From Epilithonimonas zeae (GTDB taxonomy: Bacteria; Bacteroidota; Bacteroidia; Flavobacteriales; Weeksellaceae): a stretch of 64,000 bases of DNA. Shown here one piece after another: positions 44,407-52,536 of the stretch (positions within the stretch are counted from its first letter, which is position 1; every line of letters starts with the position of its first letter). The notes under the pieces are model-generated. The model was not told the origin of the DNA and did no database searches. It saw only the letters and a program-made list of their open reading frames with translations. A program made the translations under genes and the position numbers. The stretch covers positions 1,488,001 to 1,552,000 of the forward strand of contig NZ_CP075338.1 of the NCBI RefSeq assembly GCF_023278365.1, in the 5' to 3' direction.

Positions 44407-45684
44407 ATGAACAATTCTCCACTTGCAGAAATCTTACGTCCGAAAACTCTCGACGATGTTTTAGGGCAAGAACATTTGACCGGAAAAAATGGAACGATCC
44501 GCAAAATGCTGGAAAATGACACCATCAATTCATTGATTTTTTGGGGACCTCCGGGAACTGGAAAAACAACACTGGCAGAAATTATCTCTGAAAAATCCGG
44601 CAGGAAATTCTATAAACTATCTGCTGTTTCTTCTGGAGTGAAAGATGTAAGAGACGTGATTGATGAAGCTAAAAAGCAAAATCTTTTTTCAGGAAAAAGT
44701 CCGATTTTGTTCATTGATGAGATTCATAGGTTTAATAAGTCTCAACAGGATTCTTTGCTTCACGCCGTTGAAAAAGGTTGGATTGTTCTTATTGGTGCTA
44801 CAACAGAAAATCCTAGCTTTGAAGTTGTTTCGGCTTTATTGTCACGTTCTCAAGTCTATATTCTGAAAGCATTGACTTTTGAAAAGCTGGAAGAATTAGC
44901 CGACATCAGCACTTCAAAATACAACGAATTAAATAATACCAAATTTTCTCTTGAAGAAAAGCAAGCCTTCATCCAATATTCTGGAGGTGATGCAAGGAAA
45001 TTGATTAATTCTGTGGAGTTGGTTCTTAATCAATTCAAGTCAGCGAAGAAAAATAAAATATCCAACAAAGACGTACTTTCTGTTTTGCAGGAAAATATGG
45101 CTTTGTATGATAAAAATGGTGAGCAGCATTATGATATCATTTCAGCTTTCATCAAATCGATGCGAGGTTCTGATCCCAATGGCGCAGTTTATTGGTTGGC
45201 CAGAATGTTGGTTGGCGGAGAAGACATCAAATTCATTGCAAGAAGAATGATGATTCTTGCAGCAGAAGACATTGGTTTAGCCAATCCAAATGCATTAGTA
45301 ATCGCAAACAATTGCTTCCAAGCTATCAATGTAATTGGAAATCCGGAAGCAAGAATCATTCTGAGTGAAACAGCCGTTTACCTTGCCGTTTCTCCAAAAA
45401 GCAATTCAACTTATAACGCTATCAACGAGGCAATGGCTTTTGTAAAAAAAACCGGCGACTTGCCCGTTCCGTTGCATCTTAGAAATGCACCAACCAAACT
45501 GATGAAAAATCTCAATTATGGTAAAGATTATCAATATGCGCATTCTTATGAAGGTAACTTTGTAGATTTAGAATTTCTACCAGATGACATAAAAGGTACA
45601 GCATTTTATCAACCGGCTAATAACTCTACAGAGAAAAAAATCAAGGAACAACTCAAAGACAAATGGGGTGACAAATATTACTAA
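44407..45684 (+). CDS. rarA: Replication-associated recombination protein A (AAA+ ATPase)
   Basis: A 425-residue RarA/MgsA/WRNIP1 family clamp-loader-like ATPase acting at stalled replication forks. Walker A is FWGPPGTGKTTLAE, Walker B is LFIDEIHRFNKSQQD, and the sensor-like GATTENPSFEVVSALLSRSQV follows. The C-terminal tetramerisation domain has IKSMRGSDPNGAVYWLARML and AAEDIGLANPNAL. Start PLAEILRPKTLDDVLGQEHL is conserved. The gene is single. Confidence 0.96.
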   Translation: MNNSPLAEILRPKTLDDVLGQEHLTGKNGTIRKMLENDTINSLIFWGPPGTGKTTLAEIISEKSGRKFYKLSAVSSGVKDVRDVIDEAKKQNLFSGKSPILFIDEIHRFNKSQQDSLLHAVEKGWIVLIGATTENPSFEVVSALLSRSQVYILKALTFEKLEELADISTSKYNELNNTKFSLEEKQAFIQYSGGDARKLINSVELVLNQFKSAKKNKISNKDVLSVLQENMALYDKNGEQHYDIISAFIKSMRGSDPNGAVYWLARMLVGGEDIKFIARRMMILAAEDIGLANPNALVIANNCFQAINVIGNPEARIILSETAVYLAVSPKSNSTYNAINEAMAFVKKTGDLPVPLHLRNAPTKLMKNLNYGKDYQYAHSYEGNFVDLEFLPDDIKGTAFYQPANNSTEKKIKEQLKDKWGDKYY

Positions 45685-45775
45685 ACATCGTGGTTTACGT
45701 TAAATAATCCTAAAAATTTATTTTAAACCAATTATTTCAGATTGCTTTTAATATATTTGCTGAAGACATATATCT

Positions 45776-46456
45776 ATGGAACACTTCGAGAGTTGGAAAG
45801 ACTTACTGAACCCAGAATTTTACATCAAATTAGGTGGGTTTTGGCTTATTTTATTCATCATTTTTGCAGAAACCGGGCTGTTTGTAGGTTTCTTTTTACC
45901 GGGCGACAGTTTACTTTTCATTTCCGGGATTTACGCCGTTCAAATTATTGATACCACTTTTGGTTCCACAGGTTCAGATTTTCTGGATACTACTATTTTA
46001 GCAACTGCAGTTGCTATTGCAGCTATTATCGGGAACGAAATCGGTTATTGGTTTGGTTACAAAAGCGGACCGTTGTTGTATGAGAGAAAAGACTCATTCT
46101 TTTTCAAGAAAAAATACTTGTTCAAAGCCCACGATTTCTTCGAAGAACACGGCGCTGTAGCAGTTATTTTATCCAGATTCTTACCAATAGTGAGAACCTT
46201 CTCGCCTATCGTTGCGGGAATTGTAAAAATGAGCAAACCAAAATTCTTCTTTTACAACGTTATAGGCGCTATACTTTGGTCATTCACAATGATTTACGCA
46301 GGACATTATCTGGACAAATTATTTATGGATCAGTTTGGAATCGACCTCAAGAAAAAACTGGAAATCATTATCCTAATCATAGTTTTGGTCACCACTTTGC
46401 CAATTATTATCAAATTCTTTTTCTCAAAAGACAAAGAAAGACCAACACAGGAATAA
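45776..46456 (+). CDS. DedA/VTT family membrane protein
   Basis: A 226-residue inner-membrane protein with about five helices. Motifs are IFAETGLFVGFFLPGDSLLFISG, IGNEIGYWFGYKSGP, FFEEHGAVAVILSRFLPIVRTFSPIVAGIVKMSKPKFFFYNVIGAILWS; these match DedA (SNARE-associated) proteins. Known members act as lipid carriers, such as undecaprenyl-phosphate or phosphatidylethanolamine flippases. Which lipid is used here is unknown. A TATATTTG minus-7 element is at 45752-45759, 16 bp before the ATG. Confidence 0.94.
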   Translation: MEHFESWKDLLNPEFYIKLGGFWLILFIIFAETGLFVGFFLPGDSLLFISGIYAVQIIDTTFGSTGSDFLDTTILATAVAIAAIIGNEIGYWFGYKSGPLLYERKDSFFFKKKYLFKAHDFFEEHGAVAVILSRFLPIVRTFSPIVAGIVKMSKPKFFFYNVIGAILWSFTMIYAGHYLDKLFMDQFGIDLKKKLEIIILIIVLVTTLPIIIKFFFSKDKERPTQE

Positions 46457-46487
46457 TTTTTGATAATCAATATCAGACAAAATATAG

Positions 46488-46512
46488 AAACCGGAAGTCA
46501 TTTCCGGTTTTT
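46488..46512 (+). terminator. Terminator of the DedA gene
   Basis: Stem aaaccggaa/ttccggttt with a short loop and T run. Confidence 0.88.
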
Positions 46513-46555
46513 GCATTTTAGAATTTGACTATGTTGAACCTTTTTTTTAGGCTTG

Positions 46556-46632
46556 GGCAGCTTTATCCGTCCTCCGTCCCGCTTTTTTCTTTTTCTATAA
46601 AAAAGAAAAAGAGCCCCACTCAGACCGGGCTG
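46556..46632 (-). repeat. Structured intergenic repeat, copy 5
   Basis: Read on the minus strand: cagcccggtctgagtgg, ggctctttttcttttt, a short loop, aaaaagaaaaaagc, then gggacggaggacggataaagctgcc. CAGC/GCTG outer pairs and a long T/A inner stem. This is the shortest full-length copy and has a near-perfect inner hairpin. Confidence 0.75.
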
Positions 46633-46671
46633 TTTGTAATTCGGTGTTTAAAACCTTTTATAATAGAAGCG

Positions 46672-46728
46672 CCTTTGTGAACCTAAAAACATACAGGTTA
46701 AATAAAAAACTTTGAGAGCTTTGTGTTA
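46672..46728. repeat. Weak CACAAAG-type repeat
   Basis: cctttgtgaacc and ctttgagagctttgtgtt, the same words as in the elements at 3365 and 26357 but mostly in one orientation. Probably a degenerate copy. It lies just before the hydroxyacid dehydrogenase gene. Confidence 0.4.
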
Positions 46729-46766
46729 AATTAAAAACCAACAAATTAATATTAATCAATTCAAAA

Positions 46767-47744
46767 ATGAAAGTATTCATCAACAATAGAATTCCACAAA
46801 TCGGAATTGATATTTTAAAAGAAAACAATCTGGAAATCATAACACCTGAAACCGAAAATCCATCATACGAAGAATGGCTGGAAAACTGCAAACAAGCAGA
46901 CATCATTCTAAACGTTGGTGGAAAAAATAAATATAACAAAGAATTCTTCGACAACTGCCCCAATGTAAAAGCCATTGCACTATTCTCAGTAGGTTTTGAC
47001 CAAGTCGATATTGCAGAGGCTACAAAACGAAAAATTCCAATTGGAAACACGCCAGATGTTCTCAGCAGAGCCACCTCCGATGTAGCTTTTCTTTTAATGC
47101 AAATGGTTTCCAGAAAAGTCAATTATAATGTTGAAAAGGTAAAATCCGGAAATTGGAAAGACTTTGATGCATTGGAAGAGCTCGGTCAAGAATTATATAA
47201 CAAAACTTTAGGCATTTTTGGCTTGGGAAGGATCGGTTTCGAAATGGCAGAAAAATGCAAAGCCGCTTTCGGAATGAACATCATCTATCATAACAGAAGT
47301 CATAATGAACAAGCTGAGAAAGAACTCGGAGCAAAATATGTCACTTTTGATGAATTAGTTCAAGAGTCAGATATCATCAGTATTCACGCCAATTACACAG
47401 CAGAACAAGCTGGTATTTTCAACAAAGAAACGTTCGAAAAAATGAAACCGAATTTGATTTTCATCAATACAGCACGAGGTGGTTTCCACAATGAAAAAGA
47501 TCTGTTCGAAGCATTAAAATCAGGAAAAATCTGGGGCGCAGGTTTAGACGTTACTAATCCAGAACCGATGGATAAAGAAAATCCCCTACTGCAACTCCCG
47601 AATGTTTGTGTTCTTCCGCATATTGGATCAGCAACCATAGAAGCCAGAAATGGAATGTCAAAATTGGCGGCGGAAAACATAGTGGCTTTCGCAAAAGGCG
47701 AAAAAATGCCAACTTGTGTCAATCCCGAAATTTATGATAATTAA
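46767..47744 (+). CDS. D-isomer specific 2-hydroxyacid dehydrogenase (glyoxylate reductase-like)
   Basis: A 325-residue NAD(P)-dependent dehydrogenase. The nucleotide-binding GLGRIGFEMAEKCKAAFGMNIIYHNR, catalytic Arg in INTARGGF, Glu in LDVTNPEPM and His in VLPHIGSAT are all present, with NTPDVLSRATSDVAFLLMQ as the substrate-side segment. It is closest to glyoxylate/hydroxypyruvate reductases. It differs clearly from the serA gene in this window, which has the shorter EIIGRGGVGMDNI pattern. Metabolic role uncertain. Confidence 0.92.
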   Translation: MKVFINNRIPQIGIDILKENNLEIITPETENPSYEEWLENCKQADIILNVGGKNKYNKEFFDNCPNVKAIALFSVGFDQVDIAEATKRKIPIGNTPDVLSRATSDVAFLLMQMVSRKVNYNVEKVKSGNWKDFDALEELGQELYNKTLGIFGLGRIGFEMAEKCKAAFGMNIIYHNRSHNEQAEKELGAKYVTFDELVQESDIISIHANYTAEQAGIFNKETFEKMKPNLIFINTARGGFHNEKDLFEALKSGKIWGAGLDVTNPEPMDKENPLLQLPNVCVLPHIGSATIEARNGMSKLAAENIVAFAKGEKMPTCVNPEIYDN

Positions 47745-47807
47745 TTCTTAAAAATCTCAGCTTGGAATCATATTTGTCTTAGCTGTCTTAACTAAAATCA
47801 AAATATT

Positions 47808-48107
47808 ATGACACCAGAAGATAACATCAACGAACAAGAAAGAAAATTGAGAGAAATGGATTACAATCCGGGCGAAGATATCTTTAACCGAGAAGAACAC
47901 GTTCCTTTGGACGGCGATGGAAATCCTATAAAAGATCCAAGTCAGGTTAATGACGAAATGCCATTCGGACTAGATGTTCCGGGCGCAGAAGATGATGATA
48001 ATTTTGAACAGATCAACGATCAATTGCCGGACGAAGAAAATAATTATTACAGCCAAAGTGACAACGAGGACGATCACGAAGAACAAAACGAAGACCTCAT
48101 CGAATAA
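47808..48107 (+). CDS. Small acidic hydrophilic protein, function unknown
   Basis: A 99-residue strongly acidic protein without cysteine, signal or membrane helix. Sequence such as MDYNPGEDIFNREEHVPLDGDGNPI and MPFGLDVPGAEDDDNF, ending in a Glu/Asp/Asn-rich tail, suggests an intrinsically disordered protein. It has its own terminator, so it is likely a real gene. No family is recognised with confidence. Confidence 0.75.
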   Translation: MTPEDNINEQERKLREMDYNPGEDIFNREEHVPLDGDGNPIKDPSQVNDEMPFGLDVPGAEDDDNFEQINDQLPDEENNYYSQSDNEDDHEEQNEDLIE

Positions 48108-48111
48108 AACC

Positions 48112-48140
48112 AAAAGCTTACTGAATACAGTAAGCTTTTT
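48112..48140. terminator. Bidirectional terminator
   Basis: Stem aaaagcttactg/cagtaagctttt with a four-base loop, T run, between convergent genes. Confidence 0.9.
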
Positions 48141-48145
48141 TATTT

Positions 48146-48562
48146 CTAGTTTTCAAAGATTCTTGCCGGCTTTTTATTTTCATCAATAGCGACAAGAGTA
48201 AAATCTCCTGAAACAGCTTTTTCACGAGTGTCAGCATACATCTCCTCGATGAATATTTCGATATTGACTTTTACGCTGGTATTCCCAACATATTTTACTT
48301 TTCCAATCAATTCTACCAAAGTATCTGCAGGAATTGGCTTTTTAAAATCAATTCTGTCACAGCTTACGGTGACAAAAGATTTCCTTGCAAATCTTGTTGC
48401 CGTCATAAAAGCAACTTCATCCATCATTTCCATCACTTTTCCACCGAACATTGTATTGTGGTGATTCGTAGTATTTGGGAAAACCACTTTGAAAACACGC
48501 GTTTCCGATTGCTGGATTTTGTCTTCGTAATTCATTTCTTTTTTAGAATTTAGATTAAACAT
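48146..48562 (-). CDS. Acyl-CoA thioesterase (hotdog fold)
   Basis: A 138-residue single hotdog-domain protein of the YciA/BACH type: VFPNTTNHHNTMFGGKVMEMMDEVAFMTATRFARKSFVTVSCDRIDFKKPI, with the catalytic N-x-H-x-T-x-F-G-G-x-x-M-x-x-x-D pattern and the Asp in MMDEVA. It hydrolyses acyl-CoA to free acid and CoA. It has a distant upstream promoter and a leader that contains a GC-rich patch. Substrate chain length cannot be predicted. Confidence 0.93.
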   Translation of the reverse strand: MFNLNSKKEMNYEDKIQQSETRVFKVVFPNTTNHHNTMFGGKVMEMMDEVAFMTATRFARKSFVTVSCDRIDFKKPIPADTLVELIGKVKYVGNTSVKVNIEIFIEEMYADTREKAVSGDFTLVAIDENKKPARIFEN

Positions 48563-48605
48563 TGAAATGAATAGAAAATCAAATTTCTACTTCAAATCGC
48601 GAAAG

Positions 48606-48675
48606 TTTTTGGGGATCCGACTTTCCGCCTCAGCGAATCACGGTTGCGCGACAGCTCGTGACTTGCACACGATTC
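48606..48675 (-). other. GC-rich patch in the thioesterase leader
   Basis: A 70-bp stretch far richer in G+C than its surroundings, with words tccgactttccgcctcagcg, caatcacggttgcgcgac and tcgtgacttgcacacg. GAATC/GATTC and CACG/CGTG can pair in overlapping alternative stems. It lies between the predicted promoter (48696-48725) and the thioesterase start, so it would be in the mRNA leader. It may be a remnant of a dispersed element or a leader RNA structure; no known riboswitch is recognised. Confidence 0.4.
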
Positions 48676-48695
48676 ACCCTTTATTTTTACGAGTG

Positions 48696-48725
48696 CAAAT
48701 ATAAGTGATATCAATTTATATGAAA
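48696..48725 (-). promoter_or_regulatory. Promoter of the thioesterase gene
   Basis: On the minus strand TTTC, 18-bp spacer, TATATTTG (plus-strand 48696-48703). The leader to the start codon would be about 130 nt. Confidence 0.6.
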
Positions 48726-48809
48726 GATTTTGTTAGTATTTTTCAAATTGAATATCTTTAAAACCACAAAACAAACTTTAAACATTGAACCTTAAACTAT
48801 AAACCTTCA

Positions 48810-50798
48810 ATGACTTTCCAACAACAAATACAACAGGGAATTCCATCCAAATTACCTCAGCCAAAACCATACGAACAAAGTATCAATCACGCTCCGAAAC
48901 GTAAAGAAATTCTTTCAGAAGAAGAGAAAAAACTCGCTCTGAAAAACGCTTTACGCTATTTCGAACCAAAATTCCACGCAGAATTATTGCCGGAATTTAA
49001 AGAAGAACTGGAAAAATACGGCAGAATTTATATGTACCGCTTCCGTCCCGATTATGAGATGAAAGCCAGAGATATTGCAGAATATCCGGGAAAATCGGAG
49101 CAGGCAAAAGCGATTATGCTGATGATCCAAAACAATCTGGATTATGCCGTGGCGCAACATCCTCACGAATTGATAACTTATGGTGGAAATGGTGCAGTTT
49201 TCTCAAACTGGGCGCAGTATCTTTTGACGATGAAATATTTGTCTGAAATGACTGACGAACAAACATTGACGATGTACTCCGGACATCCGATGGGATTGTT
49301 TCCTTCACACAAAGATGCACCAAGAGTAGTCGTGACGAACGGAATGATGATTCCGAATTATTCCAAACCGGATGATTGGGAGAAATTCAATGCATTGGGG
49401 GTAACACAGTACGGACAAATGACGGCTGGGTCTTATATGTACATTGGTCCGCAGGGGATTGTTCACGGAACGACGATTACTGTTCTGAATGCGTTCAGAA
49501 AAATAAATAAGGAGCCAAAAGGCGGATTATTCGTAACTTCAGGTTTGGGCGGAATGTCCGGAGCTCAGCCAAAAGCTGGAAATATCGCAGGTTGCGTTAC
49601 GGTAATTGCGGAAGTGAATCCGAAGATTACCAAAATCCGTCACGATCAGAAATGGGTGAATGAAATTCACGAAAATCTGGATGACTTGGTAGAAAGAGTG
49701 AGAAAAGCTCAGGAAAATCAGGAAACGGTTTCTCTGGCTTATCTTGGAAATATCGTTGAGGTTTGGGAGAAATTCGATGCAGAAAATTTAAGAATCGATA
49801 TCGGTTCAGACCAGACTTCGCTACACAATCCTTGGGCTGGAGGTTATTATCCGGTCGAGCAAACCTTTGAGGAATCGAATACGATGATGGCAGAAAACCC
49901 TGAATTATTCAAAGAAAAAGTTCAGGAAACCTTGAGAAGACACGCTTCCGCCATCAATAAACATACAGCAAAAGGAACCTATTTCTTCGATTACGGAAAC
50001 GCCTTTTTACTCGAAGCTTCTAGAGCCGGAGCCGATGTAATGTCTGAAAATCCTACGATTGGAAGGGAATTCAAATACCCATCTTACGTTCAGGATATTA
50101 TGGGACCGATGTGTTTTGATTATGGTTTCGGGCCGTTCCGTTGGGTTTGTACCAGCGGAAAACCTGAAGATTTGCAGAAAACGGATGATATTGCGTGTGC
50201 CGTTTTAGAGGAAATGATTAAAACATCGCCCGAGGAAATCCAACAGCAGATGAAAGACAATATCACGTGGATTAAAGGTGCTCAGGAAAACAATCTGGTC
50301 GTTGGTTCGCAGGCGAGAATTCTGTACGCCGATGCCGAAGGAAGAATGAAAATCGCTGAAGCCTTCAACAAAGCAATTGCCAACGGAGAAATTGGAGCGG
50401 TGGTTTTGGGAAGAGACCATCACGATGTTTCGGGGACGGATTCGCCGTACAGAGAGACTTCCAATATTTATGACGGCTCGAGATTTACGGCAGATATGGC
50501 GATTCACAATGTGATTGGCGACAGTTTCCGTGGGGCGACTTGGGTGAGTATTCACAACGGTGGTGGCGTTGGCTGGGGCGAAGTAATTAACGGAGGTTTC
50601 GGAATGTTGCTTGACGGAAGCGATGATGCCGACAGAAGATTAAAATCAATGCTTTTCTGGGACGTCAACAACGGAATTTCCCGACGAAGCTGGGCAAGAA
50701 ATGAAGGTGCTGTTTTTGCGATTAAAAGAGCGATGGAAGCTGAACCGAATTTGAAAGTGACGTTGCCGAATTTTGTGGATGAAAATCTCTTGAACTAA
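48810..50798 (+). CDS. hutU: Urocanate hydratase
   Basis: Second enzyme of histidine breakdown, turning urocanate into imidazolonepropionate with tightly bound NAD. Signature pieces are TMYSGHPMGLFPSHKDAPRVVVTNGMMIP, GQMTAGSYMYIGPQGIVHGT, GLGGMSGAQPKAGNIAGCVT and the active-site CFDYGFGPFRWVCTSGKPEDL. At 662 residues it belongs to the longer type found in Bacteroidota and animals rather than the about 557-residue proteobacterial form. No hutH, hutI or hutG is next to it in this window. A mobile-looking cassette begins immediately after its stop codon, and a diverged copy of its last 18 codons lies beyond that cassette. Confidence 0.97.
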   Translation: MTFQQQIQQGIPSKLPQPKPYEQSINHAPKRKEILSEEEKKLALKNALRYFEPKFHAELLPEFKEELEKYGRIYMYRFRPDYEMKARDIAEYPGKSEQAKAIMLMIQNNLDYAVAQHPHELITYGGNGAVFSNWAQYLLTMKYLSEMTDEQTLTMYSGHPMGLFPSHKDAPRVVVTNGMMIPNYSKPDDWEKFNALGVTQYGQMTAGSYMYIGPQGIVHGTTITVLNAFRKINKEPKGGLFVTSGLGGMSGAQPKAGNIAGCVTVIAEVNPKITKIRHDQKWVNEIHENLDDLVERVRKAQENQETVSLAYLGNIVEVWEKFDAENLRIDIGSDQTSLHNPWAGGYYPVEQTFEESNTMMAENPELFKEKVQETLRRHASAINKHTAKGTYFFDYGNAFLLEASRAGADVMSENPTIGREFKYPSYVQDIMGPMCFDYGFGPFRWVCTSGKPEDLQKTDDIACAVLEEMIKTSPEEIQQQMKDNITWIKGAQENNLVVGSQARILYADAEGRMKIAEAFNKAIANGEIGAVVLGRDHHDVSGTDSPYRETSNIYDGSRFTADMAIHNVIGDSFRGATWVSIHNGGGVGWGEVINGGFGMLLDGSDDADRRLKSMLFWDVNNGISRRSWARNEGAVFAIKRAMEAEPNLKVTLPNFVDENLLN

Positions 50799-50800
50799 AA

Positions 50801-50881
50801 AATTCCCCTCCTTTGGAGGGGTGGCAAAATTTGATAAAATTTTGACGGGGTGGTTATCTTTAATAAATCACTTCACCCCGT
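50801..50881. repeat. Left inverted-repeat arm of the DUF559 cassette
   Basis: aattcccctcctttggagggg starts two bases after the hutU stop and contains its own hairpin (CCCCTCC-TTT-GGAGGGG). It runs through gtggcaaaattt...gacggggtggt to 50854 and is matched in reverse by 51373-51427. A second hairpin, acggggtg/caccccgt, follows at 50845-50881 and ends 16 bp from the DUF559 stop. Confidence 0.9.
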
Positions 50882-50896
50882 TAATTTAAATTAACT

Positions 50897-51316
50897 TCAA
50901 CTATAATTATCGATAATAAAATCCTCAAGATCTTTCATAATTGCAGAGAGATTATGCTTTACATTCCAATCTGAGATTTTATAGACTTTTAGTCCCAGAC
51001 TTTCCAAATACTTTGTCCTCTCCAAATCATACTCTTGTTTAAAGTCGTGACTTAATCCATCAATCTCAACCACAAGTCCTAAAGTTTTCACATAAAAATC
51101 GACAATATAATTACCGATAATTCTCTGCCTGTCAAAATCTATTTGGTGAAAAGTTCTGTTTCGAACTTGTTTCCAAAAAAGAACTTCTGATAAAATCCCA
51201 AGTTTCCTTTTTTCTCTTGTTAATCGCTTAAGATGAGGATTGTATGGTAGGTCTTCAATAAAATTGCGGTAGATGATGATGCCATCAATCTGGGTGAGTA
51301 TTTGCTTTTCGGACAT
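50897..51316 (-). CDS. DUF559 endonuclease-like protein (PD-(D/E)XK, Vsr-related)
   Basis: A 139-residue protein of the DUF559 family, related to very-short-patch repair endonucleases. The core LTREKRKLGILSEVLFWKQVRNRTFHQIDFDRQRIIGNYIVDFYV carries the conserved W-x-x-x-R and I-x-x-Y-I-V-D-F-Y; the catalytic pattern is D in IVDFYVKTLG and ExD in LVVEIDGLSH. C-terminal LESLGLKVYKISDW is the usual last strand. The gene is bounded on both sides by long inverted repeats, one abutting hutU, and lies opposite to it. Biological role of stand-alone DUF559 proteins is not established. Confidence 0.92.
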   Translation of the reverse strand: MSEKQILTQIDGIIIYRNFIEDLPYNPHLKRLTREKRKLGILSEVLFWKQVRNRTFHQIDFDRQRIIGNYIVDFYVKTLGLVVEIDGLSHDFKQEYDLERTKYLESLGLKVYKISDWNVKHNLSAIMKDLEDFIIDNYS

Positions 51317-51372
51317 TTGTGTTTATGTTTGAACGAATTTACATTTTTTTCAGTGAAATTGTTGATATATAC

Positions 51373-51427
51373 ACCACCCCGTCATAAATTCTCCGAATTT
51401 CTGCCACCCCTCCAAAGGAGGGGAATT
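51373..51427. repeat. Right inverted-repeat arm of the DUF559 cassette
   Basis: accaccccgtcataaattctccgaatttctgccacccctccaaaggaggggaatt is the reverse of the left arm with only a few changes in the AT-rich middle. Both GC-rich ends (accaccccgtc and gccacccctccaaaggagggg) are conserved exactly. Confidence 0.9.
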
Positions 51428-51434
51428 TCCACCG

Positions 51435-51489
51435 GACCCGAATTTGAAAGTTGACATTGCCGAATTTTGTGGATGAGAGTTTGTTCTAA
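51435..51489 (+). pseudogene. hutU: Displaced, diverged copy of the hutU 3' end
   Basis: Matches the last 19 codons of hutU (50742-50798). Its first 43 bases differ by two substitutions and one inserted t; removing that t gives DPNLKVTLPNFVDESLF-stop, against EPNLKVTLPNFVDENLLN-stop in the intact gene. It is on the same strand and immediately outside the right inverted-repeat arm. It is therefore a leftover hutU end, not a random similarity. Confidence 0.88.
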
Positions 51490-51490
51490 A

Positions 51491-51562
51491 CGTCATTGCG
51501 AGAAGGAACAACGAAGCAATCTGTTCAGTTCACAAGAAAACTCCAATAGATTGTTTCGCAAT
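51491..51562. repeat. Degenerate CGTCATTGCGAG-type inverted repeat
   Basis: cgtcattgcgag followed by aacgaagcaatct, with the imperfect reverse agattgtttcgcaat near 51548-51562. This is the kind of short dispersed palindrome common in many bacterial genomes; here the right arm has decayed. Confidence 0.6.
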
Positions 51563-51577
51563 AAGAAAATCTAAAAA

Positions 51578-51599
51578 AAACCTACTTCGTAGCAGGTTT
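51578..51599 (-). terminator. Terminator of the secreted SHOCT-like gene
   Basis: On the minus strand aaacctgctac, gaa loop, gtaggttt followed by a run of T. Confidence 0.75.
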
Positions 51600-51682
51600 C
51601 AATTTATTTTATCTGATAGTTCTAGCTAACAAATTATTTTAGTTTTTGATATTAGTTTAAATTAATAAAAGAAGTATTATTC

Positions 51683-52390
51683 TTAGTCTTTATTTGTAAT
51701 AATTGGTGCAAGCTCTGTTTTTAATTTCTCAAAATCTTCTTTACTCATCATATCAATTTCCATTAATTCTTTAGCTTCTTTTAACTTTGCAATAGCTTCA
51801 TCTCTAGTCATTTTTCTGTTTTTCAATAAAACTTCACCAGATTCAATTGCTAGTTCAGTATCCATTACACTCAAATACTTGTTTATACCAAAAGCTCTTC
51901 CGTTTATTTCTCCCAAAACCATAACTATGTATAAAGGTTTATTTTTACTACCTCTATGATATGTTTTCATTTCATTGACTATAACAGTTGTATTTTTTAA
52001 ACTATTATCTGCCATAATTTGTGCATCTCCACTCATTGCAGTCATAATGCTACCAAATCCGGCAGGTCTTCCCATTTTTATAAATTCGTATGTTTTTTTA
52101 TTAGTGCTACGTGATTGTGCTACACCTCCTCTTAATTGATTACCATAACTACCAGCATAAGTTCTAGTATTTGTCTCTTGAGAAGTTGGTGAACCTAAAA
52201 TCAAAGTATCTCCTACTTTTACACTATTTTTACTAGTGGTAATATATTCTTTTACTTGAGCGCCATTTTTAATCGAATTGAAAAAATTAATATCCTGGGT
52301 GTTAGCATAAGTCAATAAATTAATACCTTCTTGAGCTTTAATATTAATTATTGATAAAAAAATAGTTAAAAAAACAATTGTTTTTTTCAT
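51683..52390 (-). CDS. Exported protein with SHOCT-like C-terminus
   Basis: A 235-residue protein with a signal peptide (MKKTIVFLTIFLSIINIKAQ). The middle contains GDTLILGSPTSQETNTRTYAGSYGNQ and FIKMGRPAGFGSIMTAMSGDAQIM; the end, LKEAKELMEIDMMSKEDFEKLKTELAPII, fits the short SHOCT-type helical hairpin (leucine/isoleucine-rich L-x-G/D-x(n)-EEFxxxK). Function unknown. It has its own terminator and is separated from the DUF559 cassette by about 370 bp of repeat-rich sequence. Confidence 0.8.
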   Translation of the reverse strand: MKKTIVFLTIFLSIINIKAQEGINLLTYANTQDINFFNSIKNGAQVKEYITTSKNSVKVGDTLILGSPTSQETNTRTYAGSYGNQLRGGVAQSRSTNKKTYEFIKMGRPAGFGSIMTAMSGDAQIMADNSLKNTTVIVNEMKTYHRGSKNKPLYIVMVLGEINGRAFGINKYLSVMDTELAIESGEVLLKNRKMTRDEAIAKLKEAKELMEIDMMSKEDFEKLKTELAPIITNKD

Positions 52391-52536
52391 GGTTTTTTAA
52401 AATTATTATTTGTTTATAGTTAAGGACCAAAAATAATAAAAAAAACATTTTTTATTTACGGTTATCCGTAAACAAAAAAAATGAAAAAATATTAATTAAT
52501 AAAGATTCAATAAATTTACCCCACAAAATCCCCACA

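Noticed and set aside
48810-50798. hutU considered as part of a hut operon
   Set aside because: No histidine ammonia-lyase, imidazolonepropionase or formiminoglutamase gene is next to it in this window.
50897-51316. DUF559 gene considered as a restriction-modification component
   Set aside because: No methyltransferase or specificity subunit is nearby; the inverted-repeat context points elsewhere.
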